DNA of 64,000 bases from the NCBI RefSeq assembly GCF_001758225.1, contig NZ_MAST01000008.1, positions 1-64,000 on the forward strand, in the 5' to 3' direction. Origin of the DNA: Humibacillus sp. DSM 29435 (lineage in GTDB: Bacteria; Actinomycetota; Actinomycetes; Actinomycetales; Dermatophilaceae). Positions 1 through 8,670 of the stretch are shown here, one piece after another; positions within the stretch are counted from its first letter, which is position 1; every line of letters starts with the position of its first letter. The notes beneath the pieces are model-generated. The model ran no database searches and was not told the DNA's origin. It was given only the letters and a program-made list of their open reading frames with translations. The position numbers and the translations under genes are program-made.

Positions 1-74
1 TGCCGCCGTGGATGCCGGGCCGGGAGCGCGGGGATCGGACCGTGGCGGGGTTGCCACGGCGGGGCCGTAGCCCG

Positions 75-596
75 TCAGGAACGACGGACGACAGCCCGCG
101 AGCCACCTGTGACTGCGAGCAGGTCGGCCGGAGCCAGCTCGAGGTCAAACCCCCGGCGGCCACCCGACACGTAGACCGTCTCGAAGTCGAAAGCGCTGTC
201 GTCGAGCACCGTCGGCAGCGTGCGCTTCTGGCCGATGGGTGAGATGCCGCCGATGACGTAGCCCGTGCTGCGTTCGGCCGCGACCGGGTTCGCCATCGAC
301 ACCGACTTGGCTCCGAGGGCGACGGCAGTGGCCTTGAGGTCGAGCTGACCCACGACAGGGACCACCGCAACGGCCAGCCGCGGCGCACCCTGCCCGGCCG
401 TCTCGACGAGCAGGGTCTTGAACACGCGAGCCGGGTCGACGCCGAGCACGTCGGCGGCCTCGAGCCCGAAGCTCGCGGCATCAGGATCAGGATGGTAGGA
501 GTGCCGCACGTACGTCACTCCAGACCGGTCAAGACACAGCGTCGCGGGCGTTGTCGGGCCCGCTCCGCGGGACGACCCGGTGGAGGGGGCGTTCAC
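75..596 (-). CDS. ybaK: YbaK/EbsC-type aminoacyl-tRNA deacylase
   Basis: The 173-residue product matches the YbaK/EbsC family, which hydrolyses Cys-tRNA(Pro) and related mischarged tRNAs in the cytoplasm. The family pattern is visible: an N-terminal HSYHPDP-type segment, a central VFKTLL segment containing the conserved catalytic-region lysine, and the GYVIGGISPIGQK stretch near residue 115 that lines the substrate pocket. Length is normal for a stand-alone deacylase (about 155-175). It is followed 41 bp away by kamA on the same strand, but nothing links the two functionally. The first 74 bases of the window, beyond its stop codon, hold nothing recognisable. Family assignment is firm; the exact tRNA substrate is inferred from the family. 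Confidence 0.9.
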   Translation of the reverse strand: MNAPSTGSSRGAGPTTPATLCLDRSGVTYVRHSYHPDPDAASFGLEAADVLGVDPARVFKTLLVETAGQGAPRLAVAVVPVVGQLDLKATAVALGAKSVSMANPVAAERSTGYVIGGISPIGQKRTLPTVLDDSAFDFETVYVSGGRRGFDLELAPADLLAVTGGSRAVVRRS

Positions 597-637
597 GAGC
601 CGAGTCTAGGAGACGGCCATCTCAGACCAAGCCGGTG

Positions 638-2080
638 TCAGACGAGCTGAGACTCGGCCACCAAGCGGCTGCTTGCTGCCCGCGTCGCGGACTCGGCGAG
701 CAGCGCGTCATGGTCGGTGGTCTCACGCCACCACCGTTGCCCCGCCTCGGGCAGGGTGTAGATCGGGTCGTAGTAGACGTAGTCGCGCGAGAGCGCCTCG
801 GTGTCGTCGCCCTCGATGGAGGTGCGGTAGTTCTTTCGCCAGTAGGAGATGCCACGTTCGGTGTCGTACTGCTCCTGCTGATGCACCCACCGCTTGCCCA
901 CGAACGGCACGTCGCACACGATCCGCGGCGTGGCGAACCCGGGCAGGTAGCCCATCAGGGAGTGCTGCAGGTGCTGGGCCTCGCCGAGCGAGAGTCGCCA
1001 GTGTTCGGCGAACGGGATCATGTCGCACATGTAGAAGTAGTAGGGCGTGATCGACGCCCCGTCGCTGAGGGCGAAACACAGGTCGAGCAGCGCCTCGACC
1101 GAGTTGTTCACCCCGCGCATCAGCACGCCCTGGTTGCGCACGTCGCGCACGCCGGCATCCAACATCGCCCGCGAGGCCCGCTGCACCGCGGGCGTGACAG
1201 ACGCTGCCGCGTTGACGTGGGTGTGGATCGCGAGCGACACGCCACGCTGCCGGGCGGTGGTGGCGACCCGGCCGACACCGTCGACGACGTCGGAGGCATA
1301 CCAGTGCTGCGGCAGACCCATCAGAGCCTTCGTGGCCAGACGGATGTCGCGGATGTTGTCGATCTCGAGCAGCTGGTCGAGAAACACCTCGAGGTTCTTC
1401 CAGGGCATGTTCGCCACGTCACCACCTGAGACCACGACGTCGCGCACCGAGGGCGTACGGCGCAGGTAGTCGAGCATCGACGCGTGACGGTCGACCGGTT
1501 TGAGGTCGAACTTGAGCTTGGCGACCTGCGGAGTGGAGTTGCCCACGAGATCCATCCGTGTGCAGTGGCCGCAGTACTGGGGGCAGGTCGACAGCAGCTC
1601 GGCGAGCACCTTGGTCGGGTAACGGTGGGTCAAGCCCTCGGCCACCCACATGTCGTGCTCGTGCAGCGAGTCACGGGAGGAGTGTGGGTGCGATGGCCAG
1701 TCGGTGCGTCGGTCGCTGAACACCGGGAGCATGTAGCGGCGCACGGGGTCGGCGTAGAACGCCTCGGTGAAGTCGTGCCCGGCAGCCGGCATCGGCGCCT
1801 GCACGCCGTCGACCATGGTGTTGAGCATCTGGGGGGTGACGAGCATCGACATCGTGGCGCGCTCGGCCTGGTCGCGTTCGAGGTCGACGTAGAAGCGGTC
1901 GTCAAGCAGGTCACCCATGAGGTCGCGCAGCTGTTTGACGTTCTTGACGCAGTGGGCGCGTTGCCACTGGGCGCTGTCCCAGTCGGCGGCGGTCACCTGC
2001 CGCCAACCCGGCAACCGGGTCCAGTCGGGTTCGACGAGCTCGCGACGTCGGTAGGCATAGGGCTGTTGCACCTTGCTCAT
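638..2080 (-). CDS. kamA: L-lysine 2,3-aminomutase (radical SAM, PLP)
   Basis: The 480-residue product is a KamA-family radical-SAM enzyme that converts L-lysine to L-beta-lysine. The iron-sulfur motif CxxxCxxC is seen at Cys166, Cys170 and Cys173 (CPQYCGHC), followed by the lysine-aminomutase context RMDLVGNS, and SGGDVANMPWKNLE is the conserved middle segment. It is somewhat longer than clostridial KamA (about 416), mostly through the N-terminus. The ATG at 2080 is chosen; upstream bases give only a weak GACGGA ribosome site. It is divergent from kdd-kamD-kamE-kal across a 135-bp spacer with palindromes, so it supplies the first step of that pathway. Because the other genes of the lysine 3,5-diaminohexanoate route are adjacent, a catabolic role is more likely than osmolyte synthesis. 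Confidence 0.93.
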   Translation of the reverse strand: MSKVQQPYAYRRRELVEPDWTRLPGWRQVTAADWDSAQWQRAHCVKNVKQLRDLMGDLLDDRFYVDLERDQAERATMSMLVTPQMLNTMVDGVQAPMPAAGHDFTEAFYADPVRRYMLPVFSDRRTDWPSHPHSSRDSLHEHDMWVAEGLTHRYPTKVLAELLSTCPQYCGHCTRMDLVGNSTPQVAKLKFDLKPVDRHASMLDYLRRTPSVRDVVVSGGDVANMPWKNLEVFLDQLLEIDNIRDIRLATKALMGLPQHWYASDVVDGVGRVATTARQRGVSLAIHTHVNAAASVTPAVQRASRAMLDAGVRDVRNQGVLMRGVNNSVEALLDLCFALSDGASITPYYFYMCDMIPFAEHWRLSLGEAQHLQHSLMGYLPGFATPRIVCDVPFVGKRWVHQQEQYDTERGISYWRKNYRTSIEGDDTEALSRDYVYYDPIYTLPEAGQRWWRETTDHDALLAESATRAASSRLVAESQLV

Positions 2081-2109
2081 TCCGTCAGGCTAGCGGTAGG
2101 CATGGGGTA

Positions 2110-2132
2110 GCTCAATCATCTTGAGCACTCAA
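2110..2132. promoter_or_regulatory. Candidate operator between kamA and kdd
   Basis: A perfect 6-bp inverted repeat, GCTCAA-5-TTGAGC, occupies 2110-2126, and a second CTCAA half-site follows at 2128-2132, giving alternating CTCAA / TTGAG / CTCAA elements. It lies 30 bp upstream of the kamA start and 84 bp upstream of the kdd start, a suitable position to control both divergent units. No regulator gene is next to it, so the binding protein is unknown. Confidence 0.45.
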
Positions 2133-2178
2133 TCTGCCGTTGTTCATCCGTTGGTCGCCCTAGGCTGGCGGAGCATTT

Positions 2179-2193
2179 TCGGTTTTGAACCGA
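2179..2193. promoter_or_regulatory. Palindrome in the kdd leader
   Basis: TCGGTT-TTG-AACCGA is a perfect 6-bp inverted repeat with a 3-base centre, ending 8 bp before the GAAGGA ribosome-binding site (2201-2206) of kdd. It could be an operator or a small leader hairpin; the sequence does not decide. Confidence 0.3.
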
Positions 2194-2215
2194 CTCGACC
2201 GAAGGATCTGCAAAC

Positions 2216-3349
2216 GTGTCACACCCGGCTGACCCCGCCCTCAGGGCGCCTGCCCCCACCCGTGTCTCGTCGCCGGTCGGGCTGCACCGGGTGCTCGACC
2301 GGCCGCGAGTAGACGGGGATGCTGTGCCGTTGCCCCAAGCGGCCCAGCGTCTCGACGCCCGCTCCGAGCTGTGGCCCGACGAGGTGCGCATCGCGGTCGA
2401 TACCCTCAATCTCGACGCCGCCAGCTTTCGCCAGCTCTCGGAGAAGCACCATGGCGACGGTGGCGCCGTTCGCGCGGAGGTGCTCGAGATCGTGGCCGCC
2501 CGCGGCAAGATGCAGAACCCGGTCACGGGATCGGGAGGCATGCTCATCGGCACCGTCGAGGAGGTCGGGCCCGAGAGCCCGCTCGGTCTGACCGTCGGCG
2601 ACCGGGTGGCCACGTTGGTGTCGTTGTCGCTGACCCCGCTGGTGATCACCGACGGGCTGTCTCGCTGGGACGGGCGTGGGGAACAGGTGCCGGCTCGCGG
2701 TCACGCGATCCTCTTCGGTCGCAGCATCGCCGCTGCTCTGCCCGACGACCTAGACCCGCGACTGTCGCTCATGGTGATGGATGTCTGCGGCGCACCTGCC
2801 CTCGTCGAGCGGGTCGTCGGCGAGACCGCAGGCAAGGTTCCGTCGCCAACCGTGTTGGTGCTCGGCGGCGCCGGCAAGTCGGGCAGCCTCTCGCTGGCGG
2901 CGGCCCGGCGCGCGGGGGCCGGTCGCCTCATCGCGGTCGTGCCGGTCGAGAGGGAGGTCGCACTGCTCGAGCCGACCGGCCTGGCCGATGCCGTCGTACT
3001 GGCCGATGCTCGTTCGCCGCTCGGGCTGAGCGCCGCCGTCGAGGCAGCGGGTGGTCCGGCCGACGTCACGGTGGTGTGCGTCGACGCCCCCGGGTGCGAG
3101 CAGCCCGCGATCCTCGCCACGGCGCAGGGCGGCACGATCATCTTCTTCAGCATGGCGACCAGCTTCTCTGCGGCGGCACTCGGCGCTGAGGGTCTCGCTG
3201 CTGACGTGCGCATGATCGTCGGCAACGGCTATGCGCCGGGCCACGCGGAGCTCGCGTTGTCGCTCCTACGGGAGGTGCCCGGTGTTCGGTCCCTCTTCGA
3301 GGCGCGCTTGGCCCATGAGGGGCCGGCTGCGGGAGGATCAGACACGTGA
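2216..3349 (+). CDS. kdd: L-erythro-3,5-diaminohexanoate dehydrogenase
   Basis: The 377-residue product resembles Kdd of the lysine fermentation pathway, which oxidatively deaminates 3,5-diaminohexanoate to 5-amino-3-oxohexanoate with NAD(P)+. A Rossmann-type glycine-rich segment LVLGGAGKSGSLSL near residue 205 supports nucleotide binding; the rest follows the zinc-free MDR-like Kdd layout. The GTG at 2216 is preceded by GAAGGA with 9-base spacing. Its stop overlaps the GTG of kamD by 4 bp (GTGA), so the two are translationally coupled. The adjoining kamA, kamD, kamE and kal make the specific name much safer than the family alone would. Confidence 0.88.
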   Translation: MSHPADPALRAPAPTRVSSPVGLHRVLDRPRVDGDAVPLPQAAQRLDARSELWPDEVRIAVDTLNLDAASFRQLSEKHHGDGGAVRAEVLEIVAARGKMQNPVTGSGGMLIGTVEEVGPESPLGLTVGDRVATLVSLSLTPLVITDGLSRWDGRGEQVPARGHAILFGRSIAAALPDDLDPRLSLMVMDVCGAPALVERVVGETAGKVPSPTVLVLGGAGKSGSLSLAAARRAGAGRLIAVVPVEREVALLEPTGLADAVVLADARSPLGLSAAVEAAGGPADVTVVCVDAPGCEQPAILATAQGGTIIFFSMATSFSAAALGAEGLAADVRMIVGNGYAPGHAELALSLLREVPGVRSLFEARLAHEGPAAGGSDT

Positions 3350-4980
3350 GCACCACGACACCGGCCACCCTCGAGCTCGACCCGGCTGTCGTGCGCCGGG
3401 CGCGGTCGCTCGCGCGGCGCGCAGCCGCGCCGGTCGTGAAGATCGCCAAGAGCCACACCACCGTCTCGGTCGAGCGGGCCACGCTTCGCCTGGCCGGGCT
3501 CTCGGGCGCCGACCACGAACGAGTGCCCTGGGTCAACCATCTGGTGGATGCCGTGCGCCGCGAGGTCGGTCTGGAACACGGCGTGACCACCCCGGTCTAC
3601 GACGCCCTGCGGCGGGGCGAAGCGCCCGACCTCATCACGTTGGCGCAGAAGGCCGCCAGTGGCAACGTCGCCTTCCGGCTTCCCACCGGACGGGAAGCGG
3701 TGGCGGCTCGCCGAGCGGCCGCCAGGGGAGTCGGCGTCGGCCTACGCACGATCGACGCCTCCCGCCGCACGAGAGAGCGGCTCGTCAAGCGGCTCGGCGA
3801 CCCGAAGACCACGCCGTGGATCTACCTCATCGTGGCCACCGGTGACATCTACGAGGACATCCCGCAGGCGCAGGCCGCGGCCCGCGCGGGCGCTGATGTC
3901 ATCGCCGTGATCCGCTCCACCGGCCAGTCCCTGCTCGACTACGTGCCCGAGGGTGCGACCCGCGAGGGGTTCGCCGGCACCTACGCGACCCAGGAGAACT
4001 TCCGGCTGATGCGCGCCGCCCTCGACGACGTCAGCAAGGAGCTCGGCCGCTACGTGCGCCTGACCAACTACGCCTCCGGTCTGTGCATGCCCGAGATCGC
4101 TGCCCTGGCCGGCATGGAGCGGCTCGACATGATGCTCAACGACTCGATGTACGGCATCCTCTTTCGTGACATCAACCCGGTGAGAACCTTTGTCGACCAA
4201 CGGTTCTCACGCCAGGTGCACGCGCGGGCCGGCATCATCATCAACACCGGAGAAGACAACTACCTCACCACGGCGGATGCCGTCGAGGCCGCCCACACGG
4301 TCACCGTGAGCCAGCTGCTCAACGAGCGGTTCGCCAAGGAGGCGGGCCTGCGGGACTGGCAGCTCGGCCTGGGCCACGCCTTCGAGATCAACCCCGACCT
4401 GCCCGACAGCTTCCGGATGGAGCTTGCGCACGCCATGCTCGCCCGGCGGCTGTTCCCGAACGCGCCGCTGAAGTGGATGCCGCCGACGAAGCACATGACG
4501 GGCGACGTGTTCCGCGGCTACCTGCTCGACGGCTTCTTCAACCTCGTCGGCGCGATGACGGGCCAGAGCATCCTGCTCGTCGGGATGATGACCGAGGCCG
4601 TTGTCACCCCGTTCCTGTCCGACCGCGACCTCGCGCTCCAGAACGTGCGCTATGTCATGAGCGCGGCCAGCGGTCTGACCGAGGACTTCCATCCGCCGCG
4701 CGACGGCTTCATCCAGACCCGGGCCCGCCAGGTGCTCTCGGAGGCGGTCGACCTGCTCGAACGCATCGTGAACGACACGGCATCCGGCACGGGGCATACG
4801 GCAGGTGCACCACTGCTCTCGGCCATCGGCGACGGCACGTTCGGCCTGATGAAACGACCGGCCCACAAGGGCAAAGGCCTTGACGGGGTGGCCGAACGCG
4901 CGGCCGACTACGACAACCCGGCGATCACGGCCCTCGATGCCGGGGTTGCGGTGCCGGCTGGAAGAACGGGAAGGCCATGA
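3346..4980 (+). CDS. kamD: Lysine 5,6-aminomutase alpha subunit
   Basis: This 544-residue protein is the large (alpha) subunit of the adenosylcobalamin- and PLP-dependent beta-lysine/D-lysine 5,6-aminomutase, a TIM-barrel protein that moves the terminal amino group of beta-lysine to form 3,5-diaminohexanoate. Recognisable stretches include the TTPWIYLIVATGDIYEDIPQ region near residue 165 and RLTNYASGLCMPEIAALAG near 233, both typical of KamD/OraS-type mutases, and KWMPPTKHMTGDVFRGY near 380. Length agrees with the family (about 515-545). It starts at a GTG inside the end of kdd and its own stop overlaps the kamE start as ATGA. Confidence 0.95.
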   Translation: MSTTTPATLELDPAVVRRARSLARRAAAPVVKIAKSHTTVSVERATLRLAGLSGADHERVPWVNHLVDAVRREVGLEHGVTTPVYDALRRGEAPDLITLAQKAASGNVAFRLPTGREAVAARRAAARGVGVGLRTIDASRRTRERLVKRLGDPKTTPWIYLIVATGDIYEDIPQAQAAARAGADVIAVIRSTGQSLLDYVPEGATREGFAGTYATQENFRLMRAALDDVSKELGRYVRLTNYASGLCMPEIAALAGMERLDMMLNDSMYGILFRDINPVRTFVDQRFSRQVHARAGIIINTGEDNYLTTADAVEAAHTVTVSQLLNERFAKEAGLRDWQLGLGHAFEINPDLPDSFRMELAHAMLARRLFPNAPLKWMPPTKHMTGDVFRGYLLDGFFNLVGAMTGQSILLVGMMTEAVVTPFLSDRDLALQNVRYVMSAASGLTEDFHPPRDGFIQTRARQVLSEAVDLLERIVNDTASGTGHTAGAPLLSAIGDGTFGLMKRPAHKGKGLDGVAERAADYDNPAITALDAGVAVPAGRTGRP

Positions 4981-5726
4981 GCAGCAGCATCATTCGCCCG
5001 TATGGCGACACCACCGGCGATGGCATGGTGCAGGTGTCGTTCACGCTGCCGATCCCACACGACAAGAAAGCCGAAGGGGCGGCCCTGCAGCTGGCCCGCA
5101 AGATGGGGCTCGAGCCGGCCATGCTGGTGCACGCCAAGTCGATGGGGGAGGGCTTCACCTTCTTCGTCGTGTACGGCAGCTCGACCCACCTGGTCAACCT
5201 CGACGACGTGCACGTCACCGAGCGTGAGTACCCGTTGCTGTCGGCCAAGGACGTGAACCTCGCCATCAAGAAGACCCTGCGGCGCAAGCTCGTGGTCGTC
5301 GGGGCCTGTATCGGCACCGACGCGCACACCGTCGGCATCGACGCCATCCTCAACATCAAGGGTTTCGCGGGCGAGAAGGGGCTCGAGTACTACCGCGAGA
5401 TCACGGTCGTCAACCTCGGCGCCCAGGTGCTCGTGCCCGAGCTCGTCGAGCAGGCGCGGGCCGAGAAGGCTGACGCGGTGCTGGTCAGCCAGGTCGTCAC
5501 CCAGAAGGATGCTCATATCCACAACACCACGCAGATGTCGGCGGCCTTCCGTGAGGCCTACCCGGCGGGAACCGTGCCGGTGCTCATCGCCGGTGGCCCC
5601 CGGTTCGAAGACGGGTCGGAGGCCGCGCTCGGCGTCGACCGCATCTTCGGGCGGGGAACCACCCCGGGCGAGGTGGCCAGCTATCTCGTGCACGAGATGA
5701 CGACGAGGAAGGGAATGCACCCATGA
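4977..5726 (+). CDS. kamE: Lysine 5,6-aminomutase beta subunit
   Basis: This is the 249-residue beta subunit, carrying the cobalamin-binding Rossmann domain. The B12 signature DxHxxG is clear at Asp115, His117 and Gly120 (DAHTVG), giving base-off/His-on cobalamin binding, and GGPRFEDGSEA near residue 205 closes the domain. The N-terminal dimerisation segment (IIRPYGDTTGDGMVQVSF) is typical of KamE. It pairs with kamD upstream and overlaps kal downstream by ATGA, so the operon is tightly coupled. The enzyme needs adenosylcobalamin; no B12 genes occur in the window. Confidence 0.95.
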   Translation: MSSSIIRPYGDTTGDGMVQVSFTLPIPHDKKAEGAALQLARKMGLEPAMLVHAKSMGEGFTFFVVYGSSTHLVNLDDVHVTEREYPLLSAKDVNLAIKKTLRRKLVVVGACIGTDAHTVGIDAILNIKGFAGEKGLEYYREITVVNLGAQVLVPELVEQARAEKADAVLVSQVVTQKDAHIHNTTQMSAAFREAYPAGTVPVLIAGGPRFEDGSEAALGVDRIFGRGTTPGEVASYLVHEMTTRKGMHP

Positions 5727-6127
5727 GCGAGCCAGGCAGAGCACCGACCCGGGCCGAGGTCGGCCTGCGGGTGGTGCACCGGCGCTACGTGTCCTACGAC
5801 CACGCCCACTACGCCGGCAACCTCGTCGACGGGGCCTACTCGCTGGCTGCGTTCGGCGACGTGGCGACCGAGATGTGCATCGTCACCGACGGCGACGAGG
5901 GCTTGTTCGCCTCCTACAGCGACGTGCAGTTCTCCGGGCGCGTCCAGGCCGGCGACGTCATCGAGATCACCGCCGAGATCGTGCGGGTGGGTCGCCGCTC
6001 TCGCGAGCTGCAGTTCGAGGTGCTCGTCGTCGGCCGCGGTGTTCCCGAGCGCGGCGCCGGCTCGGCCGAGATGCTCGACCCTCCTGTCGTGGCCACCACC
6101 GCCCGCGGCACCGTCGTCATCCCCTGA
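5723..6127 (+). CDS. kal: 3-aminobutyryl-CoA ammonia-lyase
   Basis: The 134-residue product has the single hot-dog fold of Kal, which removes ammonia from 3-aminobutyryl-CoA to give crotonyl-CoA, the last lysine-specific step. The pattern YDHAHYAGNLVDGAY near residue 25 and the FASYSDVQFSGRVQAGD segment near 60 are typical of the family. It closes the four-gene plus-strand operon. The enzyme expected between Kdd and Kal, the 3-keto-5-aminohexanoate cleavage enzyme (Kce, BKACE family), is not in this operon or elsewhere in the window. Confidence 0.88.
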   Translation: MSEPGRAPTRAEVGLRVVHRRYVSYDHAHYAGNLVDGAYSLAAFGDVATEMCIVTDGDEGLFASYSDVQFSGRVQAGDVIEITAEIVRVGRRSRELQFEVLVVGRGVPERGAGSAEMLDPPVVATTARGTVVIP

Positions 6128-6197
6128 CCATCACCGTAGAGGGGCCGTAGCGCGAACTGCCCTCTCGACTCGAGAGGCTGGGGCATACGGTGAGCCC

Positions 6198-7883
6198 GTG
6201 CGCCCGTCTCCCCGTTCCGTCACTCGAGTCGTGGCGGCCCTGGCCAGCGGGGGAGTGCTGTGTCTCGCCTTCCCGACCTACGACATCTGGGTGGCCGCCC
6301 CGCTCTCCTTGGCCCTGCTGGCCTGGACGCTCACGGGGGCCGGGGCACGGCGCGGTTTCGGGCTCGGACTGCTGGCCGGGCTGGCCTTCTTCGTGCCGAC
6401 CCTGTCGTGGTCGGGCATCTACGTCGGAGCCCTGCCGTGGCTGGCGCTCTCCGGGTTGCAGGCGATGTTCTTCGGCGTGCTGGGAGCCGCCTACGGCCGG
6501 CTGAGCCGCGTCCGCCCGCGCGATGACGCGCGCAACGACGCGCGCAACACGGAGGCCGGCATCCGCCCGCTGGCCTTCGCCCTCGCCTGGGTGGTCGCCG
6601 AGGGTCTGCGAGCCAGGCTTCCCTACGGCGGCTTCCCGTGGGTCAAGCTCGCGTTCGGTCAGGCCGACTCGCCGTTCGGGCGCATCGTCGCCCTCGGAGG
6701 GCCACCCCTCGTGGCCTTCGTCATCGCCCTGTGCGGGGGCCTGCTCGCCCTGGCGGTCACCCGCGGCGTCCACCTAGCCGCGCACGGCCGGGCCCGTCGG
6801 GCGCCATCTCGGATGCCGCTGGGCGCCGGAGCAGTGGTCGCCGCACCGGCGGTGGCAGCGCTCGCCCTCGGCGTCATCGGCCTGGCGGTGCCGATCCCGA
6901 CCGACGGGCCGCCGGCGCAGTTCCTCGGCGTGCAGGGCAACGTGGCCCGCCCCGGCCTGGAGTTCAACGCTGAACGCCGAGCGGTGCTCGACAACCACGT
7001 CGCCGCCACCCTCAAGGCGAACGAAGCCGTCACCGACGGTCGGGCGCCGGCGCCCGACCTCGTGGTCTGGCCCGAGAACGCCTCCGACATCGACCCGCTG
7101 CGCAACGAGGACGCGAAGTCGCTGATCCTCGAAACCGTCGACGCGTTGAAACGGCCCCTGATCGTCGGGGGTCTGCTCGAGGAACCACCGGGCCGGCTCT
7201 CGAACGTGAGCCTGCTGTTCGAACCCGGCAAGGGGCTCACCGACGAGTACGTCAAGCGGCATCCGGTACCTTTCGCCGAGTACATCCCCAACCGGTCGTT
7301 CTGGCGCCTCTTCAGCAAGGAGGTCGACCTCGTCTCGCGCGACTTCGTGGCGGGCACGGCTCCTGGCCTGTTCACCGTGACGGGCACTCAGGGTCAACAG
7401 ATCAGAGCCGGCCTCGCGATCTGCTTCGAGGTCGCCTACGACGACATCATGCGTGATGCCGTCGAGGCCGGAGCCAACGTGCTCGTCGTGCAGACGAACA
7501 ACGCGACGTTCGGCTTCACGGCGGAGTCGCCGCAGCAGCTGGCCATCAGCCGCCTGCGCGCCATGGAGTTCGGACGCAGCGTCGTGCACGTGTCGACGGT
7601 GGGCCAGAGCGCCCTGATCACGCCCGACGGAACCGCGCACCAGGTCACGTCGTTGTTCACACAGGCAGTGGTTCGCGGGGCTCTACCATTGCGGGACAGC
7701 ACGACCATGGCCACCCGGGTGGGTGAGGCACCCGAATGGGCCGCCGCCGCCGCACTGATCGTGATGCTCGGGATGTCGCTCGTCACCAGCAGGGGTGCGC
7801 GGACCACCACGAAGCAGGCAGGGCCCGGGTGGACCATGGCCGAAGACTCGACGAAGGACAGCGATGACGAAGACGACACGTGA
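6198..7883 (+). CDS. lnt: Apolipoprotein N-acyltransferase
   Basis: Lnt adds the third acyl chain to the N-terminal cysteine of lipoproteins at the membrane. The protein (561 residues from the GTG at 6198) has an N-terminal block of hydrophobic segments to about residue 250, then a nitrilase-like domain with the expected triad: Glu293 in VVWPENAS, Lys353 in [12 protein letters not shown] and Cys409 in AICFEV. The reading frame stays open upstream to 6039 but that stretch overlaps kal and lacks hydrophobic character, so the GTG was chosen; its ribosome site is weak. The stop overlaps the next gene by 20 bp. In mycobacteria the two functions are fused in one polypeptide (Ppm1, Rv2051c); here they are separate. 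Confidence 0.92.
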   Translation: MRPSPRSVTRVVAALASGGVLCLAFPTYDIWVAAPLSLALLAWTLTGAGARRGFGLGLLAGLAFFVPTLSWSGIYVGALPWLALSGLQAMFFGVLGAAYGRLSRVRPRDDARNDARNTEAGIRPLAFALAWVVAEGLRARLPYGGFPWVKLAFGQADSPFGRIVALGGPPLVAFVIALCGGLLALAVTRGVHLAAHGRARRAPSRMPLGAGAVVAAPAVAALALGVIGLAVPIPTDGPPAQFLGVQGNVARPGLEFNAERRAVLDNHVAATLKANEAVTDGRAPAPDLVVWPENASDIDPLRNEDAKSLILETVDALKRPLIVGGLLEEPPGRLSNVSLLFEPGKGLTDEYVKRHPVPFAEYIPNRSFWRLFSKEVDLVSRDFVAGTAPGLFTVTGTQGQQIRAGLAICFEVAYDDIMRDAVEAGANVLVVQTNNATFGFTAESPQQLAISRLRAMEFGRSVVHVSTVGQSALITPDGTAHQVTSLFTQAVVRGALPLRDSTTMATRVGEAPEWAAAAALIVMLGMSLVTSRGARTTTKQAGPGWTMAEDSTKDSDDEDDT

Positions 7884-8670
7884 GCCGGTGGGCAAGGCCA
7901 TCGTGCTCATCCCGACCTACAACGAGCGCGAGAACCTCCCGCTCATCGTCGGGCGTCTGCGCTCTGCCGTGCCGGCCGCCGACGTGCTCGTGCTCGACGA
8001 CGGGTCGCCCGACGGCACCGGTATCGTCGCCGACGAGCTGGCCCGGTCCGATGACCAGGTTCACGTGCTGCACCGCTCCAGCAAGCAGGGGCTCGGCCGG
8101 GCCTACCTCGCCGGTTTCGCGTGGGCCATGGAGCGTGGGTATGACGTGCTGGTCGAGATGGACGCCGACGGGTCGCACCAGCCCGAGCAGCTGCCCGGGC
8201 TGCTCGCGGCGCTCAACGAGGCAGACCTCGCCATCGGGGCGCGTTGGGTGCAGGGCGGCGCCGTCGAGAACTGGCCGGCTCACCGCAAGGTGCTCTCCGT
8301 CGGCGCCAACGTCTACACCAAGCTGATGCTGGGCATGCGCGTCAACGACGCCACGGCGGGCTACCGGGCCTACCGGGCCGATGCCCTGCGCACCATGGGC
8401 CTGCAGGGCGTCGAGTCGCAGGGCTACTGCTTCCAGATCGACCTCACCGTGCGGGCCGTTCGCGCCGGACTGACCGTCGTAGAGGTGCCGATCACCTTCG
8501 TCGAGCGTGAGATCGGGGTCTCGAAGATGGGCAAGGACATCATCCGTGAGGCCCTCACCAATGTCACCAGGTGGGGCGTGACCTATCGCGCCGGGCAGGT
8601 GCGCTCCCGCCTGCAGCGCCGGCCGGTGGCGGCCCTGCAACCCCGACCGAAGGAGGGCGTCGACTCATGA
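7864..8670 (+). CDS. ppm1: Polyprenol monophosphomannose synthase (GT2)
   Basis: This 268-residue family-2 glycosyltransferase resembles dolichol/polyprenol-phosphate mannosyltransferases, which make the lipid-linked mannose donor used for lipoglycans and protein mannosylation. Motifs seen are [10 protein letters not shown] near residue 16, [11 protein letters not shown] with the nucleotide-binding aspartates near 43, and [14 protein letters not shown] near 95 (DxD-like). A membrane anchor is absent, in line with a peripheral enzyme that partners membrane-embedded Lnt. The ATG at 7864 has GAAGGA 5 bases upstream and lies within the end of lnt; the stop overlaps fxsA as ATGA. Confidence 0.92.
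   Translation: MTKTTREPVGKAIVLIPTYNERENLPLIVGRLRSAVPAADVLVLDDGSPDGTGIVADELARSDDQVHVLHRSSKQGLGRAYLAGFAWAMERGYDVLVEMDADGSHQPEQLPGLLAALNEADLAIGARWVQGGAVENWPAHRKVLSVGANVYTKLMLGMRVNDATAGYRAYRADALRTMGLQGVESQGYCFQIDLTVRAVRAGLTVVEVPITFVEREIGVSKMGKDIIREALTNVTRWGVTYRAGQVRSRLQRRPVAALQPRPKEGVDS

Noticed and set aside
12-242. 76-codon plus-strand frame at the window start
   Set aside because: It overlaps the YbaK gene on the other strand and has no domain or ribosome-binding site.
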